The notes under the pieces: generated by a model
Seen by the model: only the letters and a program-made list of their open reading frames with translations
What the model was told of the DNA's origin: nothing
The model's database searches: none
In this document: piece by piece, positions 34,085 through 48,000 of the stretch
Numbering within the stretch: the stretch's first letter is position 1
Layout of the letters: every line of letters starts with the position of its first letter
Position numbers and translations under genes: made by a program
From: Blasia pusilla
Taxonomy: Eukaryota; Marchantiophyta; Marchantiopsida; Blasiales
DNA length: 64,000 nt
Assembly (NCBI GenBank): GCA_050084515.1
Contig: CM114273.1
Span: forward strand, 9,300,001-9,364,000
Direction of reading: 5' to 3'

Positions 34085-35047
34085 TCCTAAAAAATTCACT
34101 TTCATGTGACACTCTACTTGAAAGATATGGCCTCCGCAAGATTCAGATATGAAATCCTTAAATCTAGAAGAGCAGAAACTCAAATCTCCCACAACTTCGT
34201 CTCTATAACTTGGTTTTGCTTGCAATTTGCAGAGCTAGGGTGTCTTCTCACACTCCACGGCCTCAAAGTCTCAACTTCATATGATTCTTCATCTGAAAGA
34301 TATGGCCTCCTCAAGATTCAGATCTGAAATCCTTAAATTTAGAATAGTAGAAACTCAAATCTCTCACAACTTCGTCTTTGTATCTTAATTGTGTTTGAAA
34401 TTTTCAGGCTAGAACAACTCTTTACATTACATGTTTCTTCAAAATCTCAGCTTTATATGACACTCCATCTGAAAGATGTGGCCTCCGCAAGATTTAGATA
34501 TGAAATCCTCAAATCTAGAAGAACAGAAACTCAAATCTCTCACAACTTCGTCTCTATAACTCAATTGTGCTTGATATTTTCAGTACTAGGGCTACTTTTT
34601 ATACTCCACGCTTCCTCAAAATTTCAGCTTCATATAACTCTTCATCTGAAAGATATAGCCTCCGCAAGATTCAGATCTGAAATCCTTAAATTTAGAAGAT
34701 TAGAAACTCAAATCTCTCACAACTTCGTCTCTATAACTCGACTTTGCTTGCAATTAGTAGAGCTAGGGCATCTCTTTCCATTACACTTTGTCTCAAATTC
34801 TTAGCTTCATATGATTCTTCATCTAAAAGATATGCCCCCCGTAATACTCACATTGAAATCCTCAAATTTAGAAAAGTAGAAACTCAAATCTCTCACAACT
34901 TCGTCTCTATAACTTGGTTGTGCTTAAAATTTATAGGGCTAGGGAGCCTCCTCAAATTCCACATTTCCTCAAAATCTCAGCTTCATATGATTCTCCTTCT
35001 GAAAGATATGGCCTCCGCAAGATTCAGATCTGAAATCCTCAAATCTG
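34085..35047 (-). repeat. LINE B 5' monomer array
   Basis: The landmark CTTCGTCT recurs at 34195, 34370, 34546, 34723 and 34899, giving spacings of 175-177 bases. The array has five and a half units, the longest of the three. The plus strand, antisense to the LINE, stays open through several units (34391-34804 and 34744-35067). The array ends abruptly at about 35047 inside a unit. Confidence 0.85.
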
Positions 35048-37320
35048 ATATGGGCTTGTGTAAGTGATTCATGTACTCTACCTGACTTCCTTATGCATTG
35101 TCATTTGTAGGTTTCTCATTTTGATCTCAGTAGTCACCCTCTTTTGCTGTAGTAACTACCATATGATAAATTTTCAATGTTCCATATACTGCCATGACTT
35201 CCTAAATGCCTTTGGGACTACCGTCTAATCCGGTTTTGTGAAGTGTCAATGGGCTACATCTACCACCATCTTTTTCCACCATAATTCAACACTTTTATGA
35301 TATGAAACTCTAATATTCGCATTGAGAATTACAAATTTTCTTATTTCTAATATCTAAACTTCCACATATTTATGTATTGTTTCTCAACATTAGATTTTTC
35401 CACTCTATTTTATGGTACATTCTCCTTTCTAAGATTTGTGAATGCTTGTGAATTAGGTAAATTCAATTGCTTCAATGCTTCGACTAACATGTGTTGCATA
35501 TTTCATTCCATTTTCATATCATCTCATCAATTATCAACTTGCCTTGACGTTGAGCAATAATCATGTTTAATCTTATTGTGTATTCCTTCACCATTTATAT
35601 CTCTTCATCTTCTTGGATCTAACCTTGTCATGTGCACGTCTATGTTCATTTTATTCTGATCTCTTGCTACATTCTATAGAGTGATACTAGTCCTTGTTGA
35701 ATGGTCTGAAGTGTATATCAGATGTTAGTTTTTTCTCCATTCCAACTCTGTCAACCGTTGTGTTAGTCGTGATGTTAATCTCACATCGGAGTTACCTGAT
35801 CTTATCCATTGCTTCACCTTGACATTTTCTTTTGCAAGATTAAACTTATTTCTCTCCTTTCTGGCAAGATCCATTGTTGTGTACTACCTCGCTAACCCTT
35901 CTTACATTTCAATGCTTTCCGCTTATCCATTCTATGCCTAGACCACTGTCTTATCTCTTTAGTTCCTAATTCTGATGGAGGCTTGGAGTGATGTTGACGA
36001 ATGGAATCATTTCCAACAAGGATACACTGGTGACTCAGCCACCTGGGACGACCACACAAATACCATTCCTGTCGGAGTTTATGATTCTATTCGGACAACT
36101 CTCAATGAGGTTGCGGAACGCACCATCCAACTTAATATTGAGATAACAGTTCTCACAAATGTCTTGCAGCAAAGTTGAATGATGCAAGGCAGCAATTAAA
36201 CAAAAACAGGGATCACTTTAAAGATTTTCTCAAAGGTGTAAACAATTATATTTAAAGTGACCCTAAGCTTGCTCTGCAAGCTTGCATAATAGAATCCCTC
36301 TTGCGTCCTTAGTGGATTCATCGCCCTTAGGGATTCTAGTTTTCTGCCTTGTCTTGTATTAGAGTTATACACCAGGTTCTGATGCTGTTTTTGTAGGCAT
36401 TCTCAGACTTCATGAAAGACTATTCATGGCTGGATTTAAGGACAGAACTGATTGATGACTTCAACTTTGTCTATGTGCCTTTGCTTCAGCGTTCTGCTTT
36501 TTATGTATGTATAATTTTTCATCAAACTTTCAATTTTAGTTTTCTGCATTATGCTGTATCAGGTTCATGCACCACATTCTGATGCTCTTTTTATGGGCAT
36601 CCTCACGCTTCATGAAAAACTACTCATGCTTGGATTTACCACAGAAAAAATGGATGCCTTCAACTTTCTTTGCCTCATTTTGCTTCAGATTCTTCTTTTT
36701 GATTATGCCAGTTTTATTGAATCATCCTATCTCCCAGTTTTCCACAACACTCTCATTGTCCTTTCTAAACCTGCTGACCTGTTGCATTTCAAAGCAGCCA
36801 TGCATTCCCATTATATGTTAGCCAACTACTTAATATCCTCTAGTGAGGCAACTTGTCATGATTTTCCTTTCATCAAGGCGTTCATATGAATAATATCGTA
36901 CAATATGCTTCCATCACCATAAGCTCTTGCCATAGTTCATTTTATCTACATAAGTTCAATGCAGGTTTCATGCCATGTGGAGTTCTCATTTTTCCCTTTG
37001 GAAATCTCAAAATAATGTCGTTCTCTACCCAAACTTCACTTTGCCCAAATCCTACAAAAAATCCATGTGTTCAACCTTCTTTTCATGTGATGCTGATTAG
37101 CCTCTACAACAAACACCCACTTTCAAACAACACAAAAGAAATAGCTCTCTTCAACTATGAGGAATCAATCTAAGTAGCCACTTACAGTTCAAACTCTCCC
37201 TTCACTTTTTAACCGTTCATCATAGGATTCGACCTCGTTACTCCTTATATTTCACACTTCTCCTCTCATAATTGCACCTCATAACGAAGTACTGTTCAAA
37301 CATCTCACGATTTACAACAA
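35048..37320. other. Unassigned AT-rich region
   Basis: No gene family was recognised. Short plus-strand frames at 35975-36178 and 36551-36889 have no known motif. The only clear structure is the 200-bp tandem duplication at 36340-36738. The stretch may be decayed transposon or captured gene sequence. Confidence 0.4.
36340..36738. repeat. 200-bp diverged tandem duplication
   Basis: Both units begin TTTTCTGC and share CATTCTGATGCT or TTCTGATGCT, a CTTCATGAAA block, a TGGATTTA block and TTTGCTTCAG at matching positions 200 bases apart. The units are well diverged. Confidence 0.7.
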
Positions 37321-37661
37321 TTTTTCACACTCAGCTCCAAGAAACCTAAATCGGATCTGCAGAAAAACTTCCATAACCCTTCTTTTCGTCTATATGTTTT
37401 AGGCCGCACACTGGATTCTATAATATTTGAAAAAAAAACATTTTTCCTGGTTGGCACGGAGTTTAGACGTGTAAAGTCCTTCTCTTCGCGTTGGAGAGAA
37501 AGAACTGAAAAAGGTAACAGTGTTCGTGTCCCAACAACGAAGGGTCACTTACCAACCGTCGAAGAGAGACGCGCCGAGACGCTATCGCATGGAAGCGAGC
37601 GCGCATGTGATTTGAAACACACACCTGGCAAAGCACGCGCTTAAGTCTGTCCGCTTACAAA

Positions 37662-37719
37662 CGCGTCCCTAGCATGTCGAGTTCACGTTAAAGAGTGAAC
37701 TCGACATGCTAGGGACGCG
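37662..37719. repeat. Perfect 25-bp inverted repeat with 8-bp loop
   Basis: The left arm 37662-37686 (CGCGTCCCTAGCATGTCGAG...) is the exact reverse complement of 37695-37719. The loop is GTTAAAGA. It lies 1.3 kb upstream of the GWD start codon in a GC-richer stretch. No longer terminal repeats extend from it. Confidence 0.95.
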
Positions 37720-39026
37720 GATCGAGCCATTGACACGTGTTCGTGAGTTGTTGGAATCGACTGCAGTCAGGACCACCGAGAATTGCAGCCGTAGATCGAT
37801 CAACACGTCAATTCTGAGGGAACGGACGCCGTTCCGTTAGGTCCATTTGATTTCCATCGACGGCTAGTATCTCCACGCGTGTCCATCGACGCCCGTATTT
37901 GCGCAACACCCGTCGACTTACTGGGAGGCGACAGATACCTTCATCCAAGGCTCGGACAGTTTATTTTAGTCCGTCCGTTTTTTACCGGTTATGTACATGC
38001 CTACACGGTTTTAAAAAATGTGATCCAGTCCCGTTCCTACGAGGCTTCGTCGTCTCCGGTTTTCTTCCGGTGGACAGAATTTTTGTCCAGCGGACAATAG
38101 GCCTCCCCGTTTGTTTTCCATGTGTTCACTCACAAAATTAACGTGAAAGCTCTACTAAACCCTTACTAACCTCTATTAACTTCTCACTAACCTCTGTTAA
38201 CTCCCATTACAACCCCTACTAATCCCGATTACTCTCTAAAATTTCCGACTACTTCTACTCTCAAGTCAAGTCTACTGGCAGATATAATTAGGGTCGGATG
38301 ATTTCAAATCGGTAAAACACGTTTGGGAACCGGCACCTTTTACAAAGAAGGCCGGTTCTGTTCATCCCGGAGGGAAGATTCGGAGTCCTCTATGGTGGCT
38401 CCACATATAGATTTAACTATGAATAAACAAGTGGGATTCAAAGTGCATCGGATATTCTGATCCTTACCGAAGTCGCGCTCAATGCAGCGTCGCGGTAAAG
38501 TCGGGTCAACCCCAACCGCCCATCTGAATCTTGGAGGCTCCCATAATGGCATAATCTACGACGCTAAATCTAGAATGCGGATGCCGTTTTCCTCGTCGGG
38601 AGAAATCTGCTGGATATTTATTACGTCGCGGTATGCTATTGGTTGAACTCACATAATCTAGCCTGGGTTGCGAAAGTGGTGGTGGTCCATGGAACCCGGA
38701 CCGCACACAGAGCTAGGAGCGGGTTATCAGGGAATGGTGAAGTGACGAGTAAAATCTAAAAAGTGTATAAATGACTACGGAGATGCGAGCGTACAGTTGG
38801 CTCGGCTACACAGGACGCTATTGCTGAGAGAGTAGCTCCCAACTTTCAGCAATTGCCGGGCGTCTTTTGGAGGTCAGGGGGAGAGTTCGAGTGATCGGTG
38901 ACAAGATTTTGTAGACATTCCATAGTGAGACGTAGATTTAGAGCAATTGCAGGGTTGGGTTCGAATCCGGAGCGTGGGAGAGTTGATAGAAATCTGTGAG
39001 ATTTTTGGATTTGAAAGAGTAGCATA
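37720..39026 (+). promoter_or_regulatory. Upstream region and 5' leader of GWD
   Basis: No gene is seen between the hairpin and the GWD start codon. The last hundred bases before 39027 lack an in-frame upstream ATG, and the start chosen gives a Ser/Arg-rich N-terminus typical of a plastid transit peptide. I cannot place the transcription start or core promoter. Confidence 0.4.
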
Positions 39027-42000
39027 ATGCAGAGCTGCGTAGTATCTGGTAAGATCCAATCGCTAGCGGGGTTTCGGATTGTTGGTCATGCCACGGAGCA
39101 GAGTTGTGAAGCAAAACCACAATTAGGTAGGGGCGTAGTGGATTGTCCTGTCTCCAGGGTAGTTGCACAACCACGCTCGCCATCCACATCCCAAGCGAGC
39201 CATTCCAATTTGATTTTGAAAAGCAGATTCTTATGTAGAAATCACCCCCTACTGTCTACGCCCAGGATTGGAAATGCGAGTCGTGGGAATAGCAGCGGGG
39301 AGACCATGCCCCGCGCGGCGGTTGCTGTCGATGCAATTGCCGAGGTAAGAAATCCTTCGTATTCGTAAAGCATATAGATGTGGAATTATGGCAGCTAAAT
39401 GTGAATGCACGTTTATCTTTACAGAACAGTACGTTTTGGACCGGATCAGATGTAGCTGCCTGGAGCTGTTGATCATAAGCCGGAGAGTTTTTCAACGATG
39501 TGGTATAATCGGATCAGGGCAATGACTGTGCTAGAATTAATGGACTGAAGAATTGAGACTGGAAGAACTCTTTCAGTGTGGCCTAGGGTTTTCTGAATCG
39601 TCTTTAATCAAGCGTATGCTTCTCTCACAGCTGTGGAACTCATTAGCATCTCTGAAAGGAATATCAGGAATTAGAATAAGCAGGATTGGTCTCTGAAATT
39701 GCTGAGTTGCGAGCAACGAGCATCTCAGTATGGTACACCTATACTACCGATGACGAATTGTAGAGTCAGAGAGAGAATTTAAGATTTTCTTTTCCAACGA
39801 AGCGGCAGCCTACACCTTAATCTCAAGTGTGAGCGTGGGAGACGAGTTGCCGTTTCTTCGATGAAGTAATCGAATCGCGACGGTGGCCTTTCTTTTAATA
39901 GCTTTGGATAATGTACATGATTCTTTGGATCATCTGCAGAGCTCGTAGGTTCGTCCGCGGACCTTCGAGCTAACGTATGTTTAGGCAGCATTCGCCAATG
40001 CTATGGAACTCTGGCATTTGGCATCGGAAAGGACGTCAAGAGTGTTACTTCCGGAACATGCGCCGTGTTTAAAGTGGAATCTCGAGCACGCGTAGTTATG
40101 CGTGCTTGAAGATTACGGTCGCGGATCACGTTAGGTTACTGAAGAGCTGCGGTGGTCTTTTTTTTAATTATCAGGATCTCTGAAACCAGTCGTTGATGTC
40201 TAGCATGTCTGTAAAATCATGTATAGAGGACATGGCCTCCTAACTTGCGAGCTGCACTAGAACTTGAGCTAGACAATCATTCTTTGATCATTCACAAGAG
40301 ATGATCATCACGTTTATTCATTAGCCTCATGGATTCTGTCTACTTGTTTGGCGTGGCACAGGTTGCGAAAGAGTTCCAAATTGACGGAGGAGCGACTCTG
40401 CAGGTGAACATCTTTTTCCTCAGTTTCCATCCACGCAGGCGGCTGTTCGGGAGGGCTACCTGTATTGGGGAAGGGATAAACTTGATTCGAAAGTTTTGGT
40501 CGTACAGTGTACTTGCGATGTGCTTGGATTCCACTGTTTATCCAGCAGGCACACTTGCTTAGACTCCTGCACTTTTCCATATCAACGTTGATCTACCATA
40601 CCGCTCAGTATATGGCTAGGATCGGGTCTACAATGATCCAGTTTTGTCTCTTATGGCCAGTTAACTTTTGCAATGTAGGTTAAGATATCTGCTGCATCAT
40701 TCGGATCACCTGCTGTGATCGAACTAGAAATATCAAACCTGACTGTTGAACAGCTTGTCCTACATTGGGGTGCAACGAAATCTGGCAAGAGGTAAATCTT
40801 CTCCAGTGCAATCGGGTAACGTAATAGTACAGAATGGTGGTCGCTATTAAGCTTCTGCAAATCCAAATTCAAAATTAAACATTTTTCCGGGCATGTTTTG
40901 GCTAATGGTGGTTCTGTCGCGCTGCTAGTAAATGGTATCTCCCATCCGAGAGACCAGATGGAACGCGAGACTTCAACAACCAAGCTTTGCAGTCGCCATT
41001 TCAAAAGGTATCTCTACTTTACCTTTGTGAGAACTCGCTTCCATTTTTTTATCAAGAACACTGAAATACCCCGCAGATTTTATTCTGGATTTATGACGAA
41101 GCTTGGTCTTTTATTCTCTTCCTCCCAGTTCATTGATTCTCGAGTTTGCAGCTTGGGGAGAAATCATACCTGAAAGTCCGACTCGCGGACACTGATCTTA
41201 ACGGCATCGAGTTCCTCCTCAAAGACGGTGCCAGCGACAGATGGTAATTTAGTAATGCATGGTCTCCTGGGACTGCCGAGTCACAATCAGACATTGCCAT
41301 TCGCTTTTTGCGTGCTTAGTTTGATTCGGATCGTATCATGCGAAAGACTTTTGAGTGTGTTATCGCCTTGGGCTTTTATGCGTGGCACATAATGTGATTC
41401 ATGTGTCGCTGATGTGGTGTTGGATAGGTTCAAACATAATGGCGGAAATTTCCGAGTTGAAGTTCCGAAAGGGAATATGGATTTGTCAAAGATCTCTATT
41501 CCCAACGACCTCTGTGATATCCAGGCCTATTTGCGGTGGGAGAAGAATGGCAAACAGAATTACTCACCTGAGCAAGAGAAGGTAAGAACTGCTCCAGTCT
41601 AGCAATGCGTGCTCTCTATGTCTCACGCTGTGGGGGATACGTTGTTTATTATTCTCAGCTCAGTTTAGTTCCGATGGCTATGGAGAGGTACTTCAGGTCC
41701 ACGTAGGTAAAAATATGGGACAAGGTGTGGTTGCAGAGAAGCTAGAAGTGTTATGGTTGTCATTGTGGAAATTTTGGTGAAAAGATCAGTATTCATGCCT
41801 ACGGTGAAGAAGCCTTAGAGAGGCGCATGAGGTGGATTGCTTTGTATACGATCTTGAATATTCTGTGCTCTGCTAGGTTGAGTATGAGGAAGGGCGTAAA
41901 GAGCTGCAGATGGAGGTTGCCCGAGGTGCGACAATCGAGTCTATTAGAGCCAGGTTAACAGGTGTGGGAAATGAGAGTAGCAATGGTGCTGCCAAGCTCT

Positions 42001-45000
42001 TAGAAGAGCTTCCGGAGGATCTTGTTGAAGTTCAGGCGTACGTGCGCTGGGAGAAAGCAAGCAAGCCAAACTTTTCAACAGAGGAGCAGCAAGTATGGGT
42101 CCTCTCTTTTCACATTTGGATGTTATGTTTTTCCTCTGTAGATGATGAGGTATGCCTAGCGGACGGTTTGGACTCGAATTATGAAGCTTAATTGCTTTGG
42201 TTGTAAAGAAGCCAAAGTTTTCGCAACAAGGTGTCGGTGTTTGGAACTCGAGCCAGTATGGTGCATCTGCGTGAGTTGACAAGCACTGCATGTAAAGGTC
42301 AAACGGTGGATTCCCTTATTGTAGTTTTTATCGGTGATTGTCCATTCCGTAGGATATTGTGAGACATTTGAGTTGGAGTTCATGAGCTTCCAGCACAGCT
42401 TGTGATGACAATTGTTTTTGGACAGAGAGAGATGATTGAAGCACGTAAAGATCTGGAGCGAGAGTTGGAAAGTGGAAGAACTATTGCAGACATTCGAAAG
42501 CGATTTGGGATCGCAGAGGGAACTGCCCGACAGAAATCTAGTTCACCGGGGAGGAAACAAAGGGTTGCAAGAATTAGCAGGAAAAGCCGAGATCCATCAG
42601 AATTACTAAGCAAATATGATGAGGTGAAAGTTGCGTCAGGGGCACCCAATAAACTTGCTCCTGCTAAGGAGCCTACCCCTTTGGAGTTTGGGGCTGAAGT
42701 TATGGAAGGAGTCGACAATGGAGCTGTAATTCTTAGAAAAGTATTGAAGCTTGGGGCAAATGACTTACTGGTGAGTCTCTGAATGAAAGCAGGGGGATTG
42801 CAGTGTGCAGAAAGGGATGGTTGTCTAACCCTACATTTGAATCATGGAGTATGAAGTTTGTATAGACAAAATGACAGGGCGGCTTGATTTCTATGATTCT
42901 TCTTGTTCTGCAGAGTGACTGACATGCTCTCTCTAATTTGAATCGCTAGGTTTTGGTTACCAATCCAGGGGGAGAGGTACGAGTCAGATTGGCTACCAAT
43001 ATGAAGGAACCTGTTGGACTGCATTGGGGCTTATCAAAAAATTCTCCCAGGGAATGGCAGGTACTGTAGGAATGATCTAATTCTTGTATATACCTGTAAG
43101 TTTGAGATCCTGAGGACACTCATATCCTCGCTCGATACAACTTTTCTGTATTCTGAAGCCCATGTTCAGTGTAGAATTCAATCTGTGGAACTCCGAGATA
43201 ATTTTGTTTGATTTGTCCTAATTAGAACTTTCTGAGCTATTCCAGGCACCTCCTGAGGCAATTGTCCCAGAAGGTTCTACATTATTACAGGGCTCTTGTG
43301 AAACACCATTTAAGGAGGGATTTGCAGGTGACTCATCTCTTCAGGTACTGTTTTACTATGCCTATATTTTTCCCTGATCCCACTTATGCTGGATAAATTG
43401 CACTTTTCGATAACAATTTCTTGCCATCAGATGGTATTTTGTCTGCTCGCTGAAAGGCTCAGAGTTCCACAAAGTAGGCAGGGTGAGAATTCCGACTCCC
43501 TGAAACAGTTCATCTTTTGGCGTGTGATAGTATGATTCTCAGGTCAGCAGAAACTCTCACGTGCCGTTTTTCTCATTTTTTGGTATCCTTCCTGATCTCT
43601 TCTATTTGTGTGTGTGTATATCAGTCTCTGGAGATAATTGTGGGGGACAATGATTATCTTGGGATGTCGTTTGTTTTTTCATCGGGTGGTAATTGGTACA
43701 AGGACAATGGCGGTGATTATTTTGTGCCCCTAAGGCCAGTCGAGAAGAAGAAATTGAAGGTGAGCATACTGATATCTTTCTGGTTTGTCATAATGCATTT
43801 CCATTTATACTCTGGAATCTTCAAATAGACGAACCCTTTCATGATGGATTTATCACTATCCACTTTGAAGTAAGCAGTCATCTGACATGTAAAGCATCTC
43901 TGAATGACAGGCTCTGGGAGATGGAAGCGGCACAGCCAAGACGTTCCTGGAGGAGATAGCAAACCAGGAAAGCGAGGCTCAACGATCCTTGATGCACCGG
44001 TGGGTGTTGACTCAGAGAGTATATGAAAGAATTTTCCAGATCTTGTGACCAAAAGTTTCACAAAACACGTGAAATTTTGCTGATGCTACCGCTCTTTATC
44101 TTTCAGTTACAACATAGCAACTGGATTAGCTGAGCGCGCTAAGGACGAAGGAGAGTTGGCACTTGTTGGAATGCTCGTCTGGTTAAGATATATGGCAACT
44201 AGGCAGTTGGTTTGGAACAAAAACTACAACGTGAAGCCTAGGTGAAAGCTTTCTCCAATTATCTCTGTGATATTCTGCTTCACAGTTCCTGATTCTGTAG
44301 GGGAAAACAGCTCTTGTTGACAATATGGTCTTCTGTTTTTACCGTGCATGCTGGAATGTCTTAGCTGTTGACAGTGAAAGAATGTGGTCGTGAAAAGGTG
44401 ATGTCTGAAGCAAGCCTAGGAAAAACTTGTTCGTGTTGATGTCTTTGCGTAGATACTGACAACATGATTATAATTTTTTTTCTCAATAGAGAGATCAGTG
44501 CCGCCCAGGAGAGGTTGACGAATTCGCTGCAGGCAACTTTTTGTGATCAACCTCATAACCGTGAAGTTGTAAGGCTTATCATGTCCACCGTGGGCAGAGG
44601 AGGACAGGGCGATGTAGGCCAGCGTATCCGAGATGAAATCCTGGTGATTCAGGTAAAATACACTTCACGCAAAGATACTTGGATGCCTTCTACTCACTTC
44701 ATGGTATAAGACACGAGTATGTAAGCATTGAAGCCACTGAGTAAACGATCTGTATGCTGCAGCGTAATAATGATTGCAAGGGAGGAATGATGGAAGAGTG
44801 GCATCAAAAACTCCACAATAATACAAGTCCAGATGACGTGGTCATTTGTCAGGTAAGGATACTTTCTGAGAGTTGCTCTTTGCGGTTACTGAAAATGAGT
44901 TCCTGGCAACGCAGTAATTTGCGTCTCAGAATCATTTGCGTGGACAGTTTTCCCTCCTTTTTCTTACAATGTTCTGCATATGCCAGGCTCTTTTAGACTT

Positions 45001-48000
45001 CATCTCAAGTGGTTTCGATATGTCGGTGTACTGGAAGACACTGAACGATAACGGTGTCACAAAGGAGCGTATGAGGAGTTATGACAGACCAATAGTATCT
45101 GAACCAAACCTCAGAAGGGAATCAAAAGATGGTTTGATTCGGGATCTGACCCACTATCTGCGCACTTTGAAGGTACACACAGATCAAATGTGACAATGAA
45201 ATTATTGAGGCCATTTCTATCTACATTCTTTGCTTTCAGTGCAAGACTGGGGGGCAGCCTCTGGCTGTGGAGCTAGATGGAGGCCGACCTAAAACGAACC
45301 TTAAGATATTTCCAGAAATAGACCTGATAAATTTATTCCTCTAAAATTTATTTCTATAAATTTAGAAGAGACTTTAGTCACATCTATCTTTCTTCCTACT
45401 GTATTAGATCAGGATAGGGGTAGCTACTGTCAATACCTTTGGTAACCATAGTTCCTAATCGGATGTTTGTACGCAATACATTCCGTATGTCTTGTCGTTG
45501 GGATGTCCTGCTTTCTTAACTCCTCCATTGCTTTTTACATGTAGTGTGCTATGAAATAGTAGTTTAGAGATGGTTACCTTTCAACTCGAGCAATTTAACC
45601 GATGGGAATTTGATGTCGTCCTTTGGATCATAGAATCACATCCTTGAGGGCTAGTGGATCTGATATAATTACTGGTCTCAATATTCCAGGCAGTGCACTC
45701 TGGAGCCGACCTTGAATCTGCAGTTGCGATCTGCATGGGATATGAAGCAAGGGTAGGTATTCCTGTAATGATATGGTTTGTAAAGTTTGACCTTAGATGT
45801 TATCAACTTGACATTTGTGATCGGTCAATAATGAGGGTTTTACACTTGTGAATTGCAGGGTGAGGGCTTCATGGGGGGCGTCAATATCCATCCGATCAGT
45901 GGCTTGTCATCAGATTTGCCGGTAAATGGGCCTCTAACTAATAATTTGAAAGGATTTGTAACAAATCTAAGACATTTGATTTTCAAGTTGGGAGTATGTT
46001 CTTAAAGATAGAACAATGACGTGCATATGTTTTTTGTGATGAAGGTCTCCACACTCTCTCTACTAATATAACACAGGGAAAATCATGAAATACTAGTAAG
46101 GCCTCGTAAGGAACTGTGCTATGCACGGATCCCTGTTTACAAATTCATGTACCAATCCAATTAAGATAACCAAAAGTATTTTTGACAGGAATCAATGACA
46201 GCTGTCAGAGGAGCAGCTACAAAAAACTGCATCCTCCAATTAGTACATAGATTGTAAATCTTCTCGTGCTTTCCCTTTCATGTTTTGAATCTTTCCACTG
46301 ATTCAAAACGATTTTAACTGGTTTGCTTAACATGAAGGGTTTGCTGCAATTTGTACTGGAGCATGTGGAGGATAAGGACGTTACTCCTCTTCTGGAGGTG
46401 CAGTCCTTTTGACCTTTTTCATCCTGAATGAATGTTGGTATATCTGGGTTGACTTTGGATGAATTTAGGACAAGTACTTCTCAAGAAACACTTAAGGCTT
46501 TTCTGGCCATCTTCTGCGTTTCTTGACAGTCTTTAGCCTATCAAACTCACAGTTGCACATGATGTAGGGACTAGTTGAGGCTCGGAGAGAACTGAGACCA
46601 GCTCTTTTGTCAAAGCACGATCGCCTACGAGATATTATCTTTTTGGATCTAGCTATTGACTCTACTGTAAGAACTGCTGTTGAAAGGGGATTGGAAGATT
46701 TAAGCAAAGCTGGACCTGCTGTAAGTGTTTTCTGATGTCATTTTAGTGTTTTCTGGATTTGGAGGTGTCTTGGTTGAGGGTACTATTCTGGTATGCCTGT
46801 GTAGTAAATGTCTGTTTCCCACTTCTCCTTCTGAAGTAAACAATCTGCAGTAGGTAGCTTCTGTCTTGCGTACTCTTTCTTGCTTTTCTTGAACACTCTC
46901 TCAGCAACTGAGTGTGTGGGCATTTTTGTCACTCTTCTGTCGTGATTTCAGGATCTGGCAAATATTATTGTCATGGTGGTAGAAAATCTCTGCTTATCCA
47001 GCAACAACAATGAGGAACTTGTGTTCTGCCTCAAGGTTTGATTGTGATTTGCTTTAACGTTCCATGATCCTGTACTTCGCAAGTGCTAGACTTACTGTAG
47101 TACTCTCAACTTGCCGATAAAATCATCTGCTCTGTCAAGGTTGGTGCAAATGAGTAATCTGAGTATATACTGCAGCCAGCAGGTAGCTGTACATGTACCC
47201 CGCATGTTATTTTCAATTTTTACGAAAGTTGTAAGGTCTTCACTCAAATAATGTTCGTAGTACCATAAGAATACATTAAGAGAACGATAACGCATGGATG
47301 ACACCCTTAGCGCACTCAATTGTGAATGGTATTTTTAATTTTTACGAAATACCATAAGAATATATTAAGGGAACGATGACGCATGGATGGCACTCTATTG
47401 TGAAATGTTCCTATTGAGCACAAGTTGTAGATATGTCATGAAAGGAATGGTTTCACTCTAAATCATAGAAATACCGCTTATCCTGAATATTATGGCACAT
47501 GCTCGGTGAAAATTTTATTTTTTCCATCTGATGGTTTAATTTGATGGGTGGTGTAGGACTGGTACAATGTTATCAATTTAATAAAATCCAAAGCTGATAT
47601 GTGGGCGCTGCGTACAAAAGCTGTCCTAGATAGAACACGTCTCGCTTTGCAAGACAAAGCAGAACATTATCAAAAACTTCTACAACCTTCCGCTGAATAC
47701 CTTGGAGTTTTACTGGGAGTCGAAGAGTGGGCTGTAAGTAACCCTTCTCATCAATTTCTATTTCACATCGTGTTTTTAATTCCTTTGACACCTAACCTAA
47801 ATGCAGTAGTATTTTGAATCGTTTTCAGTTAATGTTGAATAACGACTGAAGAAAAGGGGTTGCAACCATTAGAAGGATTGCCAACCTACATTACAATATC
47901 CACGTGATGCCCTTGCATAAAAAGCAAGCGTTTCTAAGGGCATTTTTTTACTCTGTATAATCCTAGAAAAAGAATGTGTACCTGAGGATGGCATAGTGGA

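Larger units (their letters stand above)
28436..35047 (-). mobile_element. LINE copy B, near full length, containing a solo LTR
   Basis: On the minus strand: monomer array (35047-34085), ORF1 (33940-33225), ORF2 endonuclease (33167-32086), reverse transcriptase (31894-30802), and C-terminal zinc-finger domain (29293-28554). The 3' end carries three 7-bp TTTACCA units (28456-28436 on the plus strand as TGGTAAA). Without the 1.4-kb LTR insertion the element is about 5.2 kb. Frameshifts and stops in both ORFs make it inactive. Confidence 0.88.

Noticed and set aside
34085-35067. A repeat-protein host gene
   Set aside because: The same repeats occur at the 5' end of all three LINE copies, so the frame is antisense LINE sequence; possible function is raised only as a finding.
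38950-38985. tRNA-like T-loop (GGGTTCGAATCC)
   Set aside because: No matching acceptor, D or anticodon stems can be formed from the flanking bases; it lies in the GWD leader region.
45241-45304. Extra exon candidate in GWD intron 16 (after TTTCAG)
   Set aside because: The GWD protein reads on directly from TLK to AVHSGADLE across 45172/45690; inserting this stretch would add residues absent from the family and breaks the frame.
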